A program made the translations under genes and the position numbers. From the NCBI GenBank assembly GCA_949507465.1, contig CATEMS010000353.1, forward strand, positions 1-6,606: 6,606 bases of DNA. The letters run 5' to 3'. Source of the stretch: Flavobacteriaceae bacterium. GTDB taxonomy: Bacteria > Bacteroidota > Bacteroidia > Flavobacteriales > Flavobacteriaceae. This document shows, one piece after another, positions 1-6,270 of this stretch (positions are counted from its first letter, which is position 1; each line of letters opens with the position of its first letter). Below the pieces are notes generated by a model, which did not search any database, was not told where the DNA came from, and saw nothing but the letters and a program-made list of their open reading frames with translations.

Positions 1-1
1 A

Positions 2-1348
2 GATCCCTCTGGACATATGTTTTATGACGGGGATGTTTTAAGGCGCGCCATTAACCCTATTTATTTCAAACAATACAACGCTTTTAAAGACAGTGGTTTT
101 TTTAAGACTTTAATTAAAAATAAACTGTTAATTCCTCACACACAAACCACGGTCTCTGACCACCAAATAGTTATCACTCCAGCGCCTATTGCGTTTATTA
201 CCAATCCTTATGAGTGGAGTTTTGAGCAGTACAAACATGCTGCCCTTCATACGTTGAAGGTCCATAAATACGCGCTTTCAAAGGGGTTTATTTTAAAAGA
301 TGCCTCTGCTTATAATGTTACCTTTTATAAAGGAAGTCCTATTTTTATAGACACCCTCTCTTTTGATTTTTATGAGCAGGATACACCTTGGAGAGCCTAC
401 AAACAGTTTATCACTCATTTTTTTGGACCTCTAGTATTAGCCTCTTATCACGGCACAGAGATTTTTAAAATGTTACAAACCCACATAGATGGTATCCCTG
501 TTAAATTAATAGCATCCTTACTGCCAGGTAAAAGTAAGTTGAGTTCAACCTTATACACCAACATACATTTGTTGGCTAAAATGGAACGCACCCACAGCGA
601 AGATTACAAAGCAGAGACTAAAATTGCAAAACTTTCTCTCAAAGCCCAAAATAACATTATTGATAATCTTTTTGATTTTATTAAAAAGCTATCTATCAAA
701 CAAGAAACAGAGTGGGGCAATTATTATGACAAAACAAATTATAATGATGCTGCCTTTCAAGGCAAAAAGACCTTAATAGAAGAATGGGTAACTGCTTTAA
801 AACCTCAAAAACTTATTGATATTGGAGGTAATGACGGAACCTTTGCTCGTACTGTAGTAACCAAAGTACCTCATGTAATAGTTACAGATATTGACAGCAA
901 TGCAGTAGGCTATAATTACCGGCAGATACAACAAAACAAAGAGACAAACATGCTTGCTTTTGTGTGTGATGTGTTGCAGCCTGCACCTGGTATTGGTTTA
1001 AATAACTTAGAACGCAACTCTCTTATAGAAAGGCTACAAGTCTACAGCCCTGATGTTACCATGGCTCTTGCGCTTATTCATCATATAACCCTAAGTGGAA
1101 ATGTTCCCTTTGATAGATCAGCTCAGTTTTTTGCTGCTTTTTCAAAACATTTAATTTTAGAATTTCCTACTAGAGAAGATTCTTGGGTCACCTCGCTACT
1201 GGTTAGAAAGCGAGAATTCATGAATCATTTTGATTTTTATAATCAAGAGGCTTTTGAAACTGGCTACAAGCAATACTTTGATATCCAGAAAAAAGAAATT
1301 GTCCCAGGAACCAAAAGAATCTTATATTTATTAAAAAACAAAGCATAA
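2..1348 (+). CDS. Class I SAM-dependent methyltransferase with kinase-like N-terminal half (5' partial)
   Basis: The reading frame is open to the window edge. The codons before the first ATG (17-19) encode DPSGH, which runs smoothly into MFYDGDVLRRAINP and looks like the conserved 'DPSG' opening of this family. The ATG at 17 is therefore probably internal and the gene starts upstream. Residues are numbered from that Met. The C-terminal ~210 residues form a Rossmann methyltransferase: motif I IDIGGNDG (267-274), an acidic motif II TDID (290-293), and ALALIHHI (350-357), which resembles the family's motif IV region. The N-terminal ~130 residues contain LKDASAYN (93-100) and FIDTLSF (110-116), spaced like the catalytic and DFG loops of kinase-like folds. 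The family resembles proteins annotated as NoeA-like methyltransferases, often found in glycan loci. The substrate is unknown; a glycan or glycan precursor is my inference from the neighbours. The gene ends in TAA, directly followed by the ATG of the next gene. Confidence 0.85.
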   Translation, partial: DPSGHMFYDGDVLRRAINPIYFKQYNAFKDSGFFKTLIKNKLLIPHTQTTVSDHQIVITPAPIAFITNPYEWSFEQYKHAALHTLKVHKYALSKGFILKDASAYNVTFYKGSPIFIDTLSFDFYEQDTPWRAYKQFITHFFGPLVLASYHGTEIFKMLQTHIDGIPVKLIASLLPGKSKLSSTLYTNIHLLAKMERTHSEDYKAETKIAKLSLKAQNNIIDNLFDFIKKLSIKQETEWGNYYDKTNYNDAAFQGKKTLIEEWVTALKPQKLIDIGGNDGTFARTVVTKVPHVIVTDIDSNAVGYNYRQIQQNKETNMLAFVCDVLQPAPGIGLNNLERNSLIERLQVYSPDVTMALALIHHITLSGNVPFDRSAQFFAAFSKHLILEFPTREDSWVTSLLVRKREFMNHFDFYNQEAFETGYKQYFDIQKKEIVPGTKRILYLLKNKA

Positions 1349-2845
1349 ATGTCTGCAAAGAACACTAAGTCTTTTATTGCTTCTTTTTTAAAGTCTGGTA
1401 ATGATTCTGTTTTACTTGCCGCTATTGCAGCAGGATTGTATCCAATTTTATTTTATTTCAGTACAAATTTTCAGTTAGTTAACACTTGGCAGCATTTACT
1501 ATTTTTTGTGCTAAGCTTTATAGGGCTTCCTGTCCTACTTTTTTTTATGGTCAATTGGCTATTTTTAAAGGTAGGGTTTTTAAAAAAGTGGCAGCGGTAC
1601 GTGATTCCCTTTTTAGGGGTTTTTACTTTTTTGTTTTTAATGAAAATCTGTTTGTATGCAGGGGTACAAAAAAAGATGATATTTGGCATTGTCCTTATAG
1701 CAGCCTTGCTTTCTTATTTGTTGTGGAAACAGTATAAGAAAATAATTGTATTGCAATTGCTCCTTGCAATCATGGGGCTTATTTCTCTCATTCCTGTTTT
1801 AAGCAAACAACTATTGTATGATAGTTCCTGGACCTCGCAGCCAGATGCAATCAAGGAGGCCACCTTTTTGAAAAAACCAAATGTATATTTTATTCAGCCA
1901 GATGGCTATGTTAATTTCTCTGAGATAGACAAAGGGTATTACAAGATAGATAACACCGCGTTTAAAAAATATTTGGATTCCAGTAATTTTAAAACATATC
2001 CAAATTTTAGGAGTAACTACGCTTCTACCTTAACATCAAATAGTGCCACTTTTATGATGAAGCATCATTATTATGGCAAGGGAAGTGATATTACAGAAAA
2101 CACCAATGCCAGAGATATGATCATCTCAGATAACACGGTACTTAACTTATTTAAAAACAACGGATATAAGACCTATTTTTTAGCTGAGATGCCTTATTTA
2201 CTTCTTAACAAACCAGATATAGGGTATGATGTTTGTAATTTTAAACCTAGTGATGTAGGCTATATAGGAACAGGATTAGGCACATATTACGATATACTTA
2301 GCCCCCTTAAAACCTATACTAAAGAAGCGATAAACCAACCTAAGTTTTTCTTTGTTGAAATTTTTAACCCAGGGCATGTCCATGGAAGGCAGCAGCAATC
2401 ATTGGGTGTAGAGGGAGAACGAGCTCTATGGCAAGAAACTCTTGATAAAGCAAATAAAACCCTTGTCCAAACCCTAGCAATTATTAAGGAAAATGACCCA
2501 GATGCACTCATTGTAATCATGGCAGATCATGGTGGTTTTGTGGGTATGGAGTATACTTTGCAAACCTATACCAAAACTCAAGATAGAGATTTAATTTATT
2601 CTATATTCAGCAGCAACCTTTCTATACATTGGCCCCAAGGAGATATACCGTCCTATGATATAAATTTGAAAAGTGCAGTAAACCTTTTCAGGATTTTGGT
2701 ATCTTACCTAACACAAGACACATCATATCTTGAGCATCTTGAAGATGATAGTAGCTATGTTATTTTAAATAAGGACGCTCCTCAAGGGGTTTACAAATAC
2801 ATTGATACCGATGGAGCTATCGTTTTTGAGCCTCTTGCACCATAA
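1349..2845 (+). CDS. Membrane-anchored sulfatase-like hydrolase/transferase (alkaline phosphatase superfamily)
   Basis: This 498-residue protein has about five hydrophobic segments (roughly 20-40, 48-73, 84-104, 109-126, 132-152), then a soluble domain of ~330 residues expected on the outer face of the inner membrane. The domain carries alkaline-phosphatase-superfamily signatures in the right order: NVYFIQPDGY (178-187, D185 a likely metal ligand), a Thr/Ser-rich NYASTLTS (223-230) where the nucleophile should lie, FNPGHVHG (339-346) with metal-type histidines, and VIMADHGG (389-396) with the D393-H394 metal pair. The layout recalls LtaS and phosphoethanolamine transferases, with the first acidic ligand Asp rather than the Glu of LtaS. 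Members move phosphoglycerol or phosphoethanolamine, or cleave sulfate esters; which applies here cannot be read from sequence. In this cluster I infer decoration of the exported glycan. The ATG follows the methyltransferase TAA with no gap and in the same frame; no Shine-Dalgarno motif is visible. Confidence 0.85.
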   Translation: MSAKNTKSFIASFLKSGNDSVLLAAIAAGLYPILFYFSTNFQLVNTWQHLLFFVLSFIGLPVLLFFMVNWLFLKVGFLKKWQRYVIPFLGVFTFLFLMKICLYAGVQKKMIFGIVLIAALLSYLLWKQYKKIIVLQLLLAIMGLISLIPVLSKQLLYDSSWTSQPDAIKEATFLKKPNVYFIQPDGYVNFSEIDKGYYKIDNTAFKKYLDSSNFKTYPNFRSNYASTLTSNSATFMMKHHYYGKGSDITENTNARDMIISDNTVLNLFKNNGYKTYFLAEMPYLLLNKPDIGYDVCNFKPSDVGYIGTGLGTYYDILSPLKTYTKEAINQPKFFFVEIFNPGHVHGRQQQSLGVEGERALWQETLDKANKTLVQTLAIIKENDPDALIVIMADHGGFVGMEYTLQTYTKTQDRDLIYSIFSSNLSIHWPQGDIPSYDINLKSAVNLFRILVSYLTQDTSYLEHLEDDSSYVILNKDAPQGVYKYIDTDGAIVFEPLAP

Positions 2846-2884
2846 TATTGACCAAAAGAGTAACACACAAATAATGCTATTTTA
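2846..2884 (+). other. Only true intergenic gap in the + strand run
   Basis: This 39-bp AT-rich spacer separates the sulfatase-like gene from the acyltransferase gene. An in-frame TAA at 2861-2863 limits how far upstream the acyltransferase can begin, which supports the ATG at 2885. No purine-rich Shine-Dalgarno motif lies before it. TTGACC (2848-2853) and AATAAT (2870-2875) are 16 bp apart and look like E. coli-type promoter boxes, but the Bacteroidota consensus (TTTG and TAnnTTTG) is absent, so I do not call a promoter. No hairpin followed by T residues is seen, so read-through transcription is likely. Confidence 0.5.
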
Positions 2885-3862
2885 ATGCCTAACTATCGCG
2901 TAGAAAAATACACAAGTCAGCACCGCCATAAATGGGATGCTTTTATTGCTGAGGCCAAAAATGCTACTTTTTTGTTTGCTCGTGATTTTATGGAATATCA
3001 CAGCCACAGATTTACAGATTTCTCTTTGATGGTGTATAAAGATGATCAGTTGTATGCTGTTTTGCCTGCAAATATTGTTGGTGATAAACTATATTCTCAC
3101 CAAGGGCTTACCTATGGGAGCCTGGTATTGGGCAAGAGCGCTAAACTGCTCTATACCTTTGAGGCTTTTAAAAAGCTACTTTCTTTTTTACACCAACATT
3201 CTATAGCTACTTTAGAGCTGCGCAACATACCTACTTTTTACAATACCATGCCCTCTGATGAGCTGTCTTACTTTTTATTTAAAGCAAATGCAACTCTTAT
3301 TAAAAGAGATGCATTGATGGTAATAGATACTAGCAGTAACATTAAATTTCAGAAAAACAGGCGTGAAGGTATCAATAAAGCAAAGCGAAATGGGCTTTGT
3401 GTTGCGGTAGATACAAATTTTGAAGGGTTTTGGAATGAAATACTTATTCCAAACCTTCAAAAAAAGCACGGGATAGCTCCCGTTCATAGTTTGGAAGAAA
3501 TACAACTACTTGCCTCAAGGTTTCCAGACAATATCAAACAAGTAAATGTGTATAAAGAGAATGTGCTTGTTGCTGGAACAACCGTATTTTTGACCAAAAC
3601 TACCATACATCCGCAGTATGTTTCTGGCAATAGTGACAAAAATGCCTTTGGGTCTTTAGATTTAGCCTATGATTATATCATCAATCATTTTGACAATTCT
3701 AAACGCTATTTTGATTTTAATATCTCGAGCGAGCAAAACGGTACAGTTTTAAACAGTGGTCTTATTTTCTGGAAAGAAAGCTGCGGAGCTCGAACGTATG
3801 TTGCAGACAACTATCTGATAGATACAGCTTGTTATAAAACCTTAGATTTGCAAATACTATGA
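2885..3862 (+). CDS. GNAT/FemAB-like acyltransferase
   Basis: This is a soluble 325-residue protein with no membrane segments, about the usual length for double-GNAT-fold acyltransferases of the FemAB/Acetyltransf_6 type. Recognisable blocks are ATFLFARDFMEYH (27-39), YSHQGLTYGSLVLG (70-83), the basic stretch KNRREGINKAKRNG (157-170), KKHGIAPVHSLEEI (193-206) and, near the end, FDFNISSEQNG (277-287) followed by WKESCGAR (296-303). Such proteins transfer an acyl group from acyl-CoA, or an aminoacyl group from tRNA, to an amine. Because the gene overlaps the sugar aminotransferase gene by 4 bp (ATGA), the amino sugar made by that enzyme is the most plausible acceptor. That would give it the role WecD plays next to WecE, though it is not the same subfamily. 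The donor is unknown. The start is fixed by an in-frame stop at 2861-2863. Confidence 0.82.
   Translation: MPNYRVEKYTSQHRHKWDAFIAEAKNATFLFARDFMEYHSHRFTDFSLMVYKDDQLYAVLPANIVGDKLYSHQGLTYGSLVLGKSAKLLYTFEAFKKLLSFLHQHSIATLELRNIPTFYNTMPSDELSYFLFKANATLIKRDALMVIDTSSNIKFQKNRREGINKAKRNGLCVAVDTNFEGFWNEILIPNLQKKHGIAPVHSLEEIQLLASRFPDNIKQVNVYKENVLVAGTTVFLTKTTIHPQYVSGNSDKNAFGSLDLAYDYIINHFDNSKRYFDFNISSEQNGTVLNSGLIFWKESCGARTYVADNYLIDTACYKTLDLQIL
3459..3483 (-). terminator. Antisense intrinsic-terminator-like hairpin inside the acyltransferase gene
   Basis: Read on the - strand, ACGGGA (3483-3478), loop GCTA and TCCCGT (3473-3468) form a 6-bp GC-rich stem. GC and then seven T residues (3465-3459) follow. This is the layout of a short rho-independent terminator acting on antisense transcription. 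On the + strand the same bases encode KKHGIAP, a family-like block, so the resemblance may be chance. Confidence 0.3.
3859..3862 (+). other. ATGA stop/start overlap (acyltransferase/aminotransferase)
   Basis: The aminotransferase ATG (3859-3861) shares bases with the acyltransferase TGA (3860-3862). This layout usually means translational coupling and similar output of the two proteins, which suits consecutive steps on one substrate. No Shine-Dalgarno motif precedes the ATG; a 10-bp palindrome, ATTTGCAAAT, lies at 3846-3855, three bases upstream of it. Confidence 0.85.
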
Positions 3863-4959
3863 TACCTTTTATAGACATACAGGCAATTAACAGGCGGTTT
3901 GAAGAATCATTTAAAAATGAGTTTCAAGATTTTTTAGACAGTGGATACTATATTTTAGGCAATCAAGTGAGCGCCTTCGAAAGTAGATTTGCAGACTATT
4001 GTGAAACACAGTATTGCATAGGAGTGGGTAATGGTTTGGATGCATTACGTTTAATTCTAGAGGGGTATAAAGTTTTGGGTAAATTGCAACTTGGGGATGA
4101 GGTTATTGTTGCTTCAAATACATATATAGCTACTATTATAGCCATACGGCAAGCGGGTTTAAAACCTGTACTAGTTGAGGTAGAAAACCAAACTTTCAAT
4201 TTTGATATTTCTGCATTAAAACAAGCTATTTCGCCATCTACAAGGGTTATTATGCCCGTACATTTGTATGGCCAAATTGCACCTATGGAGCAAATAAATA
4301 GCCTAGCTGTTGATAATGACCTATTGATTATTGAAGATGCGGCTCAAGCTCATGGTGCAACCCATACAAACGGCAAACGTGCAGGAAATTTAGGGCATGC
4401 AGCAGGATTTAGTTTTTATCCAACCAAAAACCTAGGAGCTCTTGGTGATGCAGGGGCAGTTACTACCAATGATACCAACTTGGCTAATGCCATCAAGAAA
4501 TTACGTAATTACGGATCCTCATCAAAATATGTGAATGAACTCCTTGGAGTAAATTCTAGACTAGACGAAATACAAGCCAGTTTCCTATCTGTAAAGCTGC
4601 CTTTTTTGGACAAAGACAACCAAGCTAGAAGGGATATTGCAAATGCCTACCTAGAAGGCATTTGCAATCCAAAAGTTGTACTACCATGCTATGATGGTTC
4701 AAAAAACCACGTATTTCATTTGTTTGTAGTTCAGGTTGCCTCCAGAGAACATTTTCAAGACTATCTTAAGGATAAGGCAATAGCTACCTTAATTCATTAC
4801 CCGATACCACCCCATCAGCAAAAAGCCTTACAAGATTTAAAGAATTTACGTTTTGAGGTTTCACAAGCACTTCATCAACAAGTGATTAGTTTACCCATCA
4901 GCCCAGTGATGACACAACTTCAAATTGAAAAAGTAATTAACGCTGTAAACGCCTATTAA
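3859..4959 (+). CDS. DegT/DnrJ/EryC1/StrS sugar aminotransferase (FdtB/QdtB-like)
   Basis: This 366-residue, full-length fold-type I PLP enzyme would transaminate a keto-sugar nucleotide in the cytoplasm, using an amino acid (commonly glutamate) as donor. Visible hallmarks are SGYYILGNQVSAFE (28-41), the cofactor-phosphate region GVGNGLDALRL (55-65), IEDAAQAHGA (158-167) with D160 placed to contact the PLP pyridine nitrogen, and FSFYPTKNLGALGDAG (184-199) with K190 as the Schiff-base lysine. NYGSSSKY (217-224) and NSRLDEIQA (232-240) follow, then LIHYPIPPHQQ (311-321) near the C-terminus. This combination most resembles FdtB/QdtB, which make dTDP-3-amino-3,6-dideoxyhexoses; that assignment is by recognition, and WecE-like or other 3- or 4-amination cannot be excluded. 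No catalytic residue appears missing. The upstream enzymes (nucleotidyltransferase, 4,6-dehydratase, ketoisomerase) are not in this window. The gene also contains a 13-bp inverted repeat at 4636-4668. Confidence 0.92.
   Translation: MIPFIDIQAINRRFEESFKNEFQDFLDSGYYILGNQVSAFESRFADYCETQYCIGVGNGLDALRLILEGYKVLGKLQLGDEVIVASNTYIATIIAIRQAGLKPVLVEVENQTFNFDISALKQAISPSTRVIMPVHLYGQIAPMEQINSLAVDNDLLIIEDAAQAHGATHTNGKRAGNLGHAAGFSFYPTKNLGALGDAGAVTTNDTNLANAIKKLRNYGSSSKYVNELLGVNSRLDEIQASFLSVKLPFLDKDNQARRDIANAYLEGICNPKVVLPCYDGSKNHVFHLFVVQVASREHFQDYLKDKAIATLIHYPIPPHQQKALQDLKNLRFEVSQALHQQVISLPISPVMTQLQIEKVINAVNAY
4636..4668. repeat. 13-bp perfect inverted repeat with 7-nt loop inside the aminotransferase gene
   Basis: ATTGCAAATGCCT (4636-4648) is the exact reverse complement of AGGCATTTGCAAT (4656-4668), separated by ACCTAGA (4649-4655). 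GG at 4632-4633 can pair with CC at 4669-4670 past a 2-nt bulge. It spans codons I260 to N270 of the aminotransferase. Neither strand has a T-run after the stem, so it is not a standard intrinsic terminator. The function, if any, is unknown. Confidence 0.9.
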
Positions 4960-4962
4960 TTG
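4957..4962 (+). promoter_or_regulatory. TAA|TTG stop-start junction that decides the translocase start
   Basis: The aminotransferase TAA (4957-4959) is followed at once by TTG (4960-4962) in the same frame. Any earlier translocase start in this frame would lie inside the aminotransferase and be cut off by that TAA, so TTG 4960 is the earliest possible start. Alternatives are ATG 5002 (residue 15) or TTG 5011. I prefer 4960 because residues 2-14 (KIPEFIKSNLLLK) resemble the usual N-terminus of this translocase family. No Shine-Dalgarno motif is present, so coupling to upstream translation is likely. Confidence 0.6.
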
Positions 4963-6270
4963 AAGATCCCAGAGTTTATCAAGAGTAATTTATTATTAAA
5001 GATGACCTCTTTGAATGCTGTGGTGGTATCCATTAGATTGTTGGTTTCTGCTGTGGTACAACGCTTACTTTTTGATCTAGTGGGCGCAGAAGGGCTTTTT
5101 AAAATAGGACAATTAAGGAGCCTTACTCAATTGTTAACCTCTCTTACCTCTTTAGGGGTTTTTAATGGTGTGGTAAAATATTTGTCTGAGTATAAGGACG
5201 ATAAACCAAAATTACAACAACTTTTTTCTACCACTTTTGTATTTATGGTGGTGGGTACCCTATTGTCAAGTAGTGTGCTTTTTATTTTTGCAAGCACAAT
5301 TAGTGACTATTTATTTACCGACAGCGTAGATTATAGTTTTGTGATTCGTTTTGTGGCAGTTGTTGCACCTAGCATTGCTGTTCAACGTGTTTTTAGTGGC
5401 GTAGTGAATGGTTTGTCTGAATATAAAAAGTTTGCTAAAATTGAGCTTATAAGCTACCTCATTAGTATCACTCTGTTGTTGGTGTGTTTGTATACCTATA
5501 ATCTTTTCGGGGTTTTAATTGCTATTGCACTAGCCCCAGCAATACAAGTGGCAGTGGTTGTGATTATCTTTTATAAACTGCTGAATCAGTACGTGCAGTT
5601 TTCTAGCTTGAAGCTTCAAACTCCTTTTCTAAAAAACTTATTGGCTTTTACACTCATGTCTTTTGTAGCCACTATTTTATTACATTTTGTAGAAATTGAC
5701 ATTAGATCTATGCTTGCTGATAAAATGTCTGAGAAAGATGCGGGAGTCTGGACAAACATCAGCTTTATATCAAGAAATTACATGGTTTTCTCAGGGTCTT
5801 TATTCTCTTTATATGTCTTGCCAAAGTTTGCCGGAATTTACTCAGGAAAGGCTTTTAAAAATGAGGTGTATAGCATATATAAAACACTGTTACCCATTTT
5901 TGGTCTTGGGATGTTAATTGTGTTTTTTGGTAAATCAATCATCATTCAACTCCTGTATCCTGGCTTAGATCAGATGTTGCCTTTATTTAAATGGCAACTA
6001 TTGGGAGATTTTATTAGACTGGCTTCTCTAGTTTTAGCCCACCAGTTTTTGGCCAAAAAAATGGTACGTAACTTTATCTTTTCTGAGCTTTTGTCTTTGG
6101 GGCTATTTTACGGTTTTGCTAATTACCTGGTGGCAGATTATGGGGTAGAGGGTGTCGTAATAGGACATTTTTTAAGGTATATCATCTACTTTACAGTAGT
6201 GGTTTTCTTGGTGTGGCGTTATTTTAAAAATCAAAAAACACTCCAAGGCAATGCTGCTTCTACAATTTAG
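4960..6270 (+). CDS. wzx: O-antigen/lipid-linked oligosaccharide translocase (Wzx/WzxE-like flippase)
   Basis: This 436-residue polytopic membrane protein has about 11-12 hydrophobic segments along its whole length (for example near 17-37, 89-113, 127-150, 162-180, 183-206, 225-246, 308-328, 372-390 and 396-418). This fits the MOP-superfamily polysaccharide transporters, and the length is normal for WzxE-type 'O-antigen translocase' proteins. Family-like features are IKSNLLLKMTSLNAVVV near the start, SLGVFNGVVKYLSEYKDD (64-81), a second GVVNGLSEYKKF (147-158), and SFISRNYMVFSGSLFSLYVLP (268-288, split here as SFISRNYMVFSG and SLFSLYVLP). Such proteins flip undecaprenyl-pyrophosphate-linked repeat units to the periplasmic face. 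The position after the aminotransferase mirrors wecE-wzxE in enterobacterial common antigen loci. The start is TTG 4960, with ATG 5002 possible. The 3' end overlaps the convergent glycosyltransferase by 11 bp. Confidence 0.87.
   Translation: MKIPEFIKSNLLLKMTSLNAVVVSIRLLVSAVVQRLLFDLVGAEGLFKIGQLRSLTQLLTSLTSLGVFNGVVKYLSEYKDDKPKLQQLFSTTFVFMVVGTLLSSSVLFIFASTISDYLFTDSVDYSFVIRFVAVVAPSIAVQRVFSGVVNGLSEYKKFAKIELISYLISITLLLVCLYTYNLFGVLIAIALAPAIQVAVVVIIFYKLLNQYVQFSSLKLQTPFLKNLLAFTLMSFVATILLHFVEIDIRSMLADKMSEKDAGVWTNISFISRNYMVFSGSLFSLYVLPKFAGIYSGKAFKNEVYSIYKTLLPIFGLGMLIVFFGKSIIIQLLYPGLDQMLPLFKWQLLGDFIRLASLVLAHQFLAKKMVRNFIFSELLSLGLFYGFANYLVADYGVEGVVIGHFLRYIIYFTVVVFLVWRYFKNQKTLQGNAASTI

Noticed and set aside
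1471..1737. Short ORFs on both strands inside the sulfatase-like gene's membrane region
   Set aside because: They lie entirely within a well-supported gene in other frames, resemble no known protein, and have Cys/Lys/Phe-heavy compositions typical of shadow translation.
1809..1826. 6-bp inverted repeat AACTAT...ATAGTT in the sulfatase-like gene
   Set aside because: It is short, AT-rich, without a T-run, and expected by chance.
2314..2520. Antisense ORF in the sulfatase-like catalytic domain
   Set aside because: It is a shadow of the conserved metal-site region on the + strand and has no domain or start signal of its own.
2848..2875. TTGACC / AATAAT promoter-like boxes, 16 bp apart, in the 39-bp gap
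   Set aside because: They resemble the E. coli sigma70 consensus, but the apparent host group uses TTTG/TAnnTTTG boxes, which are not present. AT-rich DNA gives such matches often, and the start codon would lie only about 10 bp past the -10 box.
2874..2885. Three-codon minicistron (ATG CTA TTT TAA) overlapping the acyltransferase ATG
   Set aside because: It is too short to support as a leader peptide; no ribosome binding site or conserved context is visible.
3275..4199. Antisense ORFs within the acyltransferase and aminotransferase genes
   Set aside because: Each is under 80 codons, lies opposite well-conserved sense coding sequence, and has no recognisable motif.
5253..5260. 8-bp palindrome GGGTACCC in the translocase gene
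   Set aside because: It is a single short palindrome inside coding sequence with no partner or context.
5696..5917. 73-codon + strand ORF inside the translocase gene
   Set aside because: It is an alternate frame of a clear membrane protein gene, with no family resemblance.
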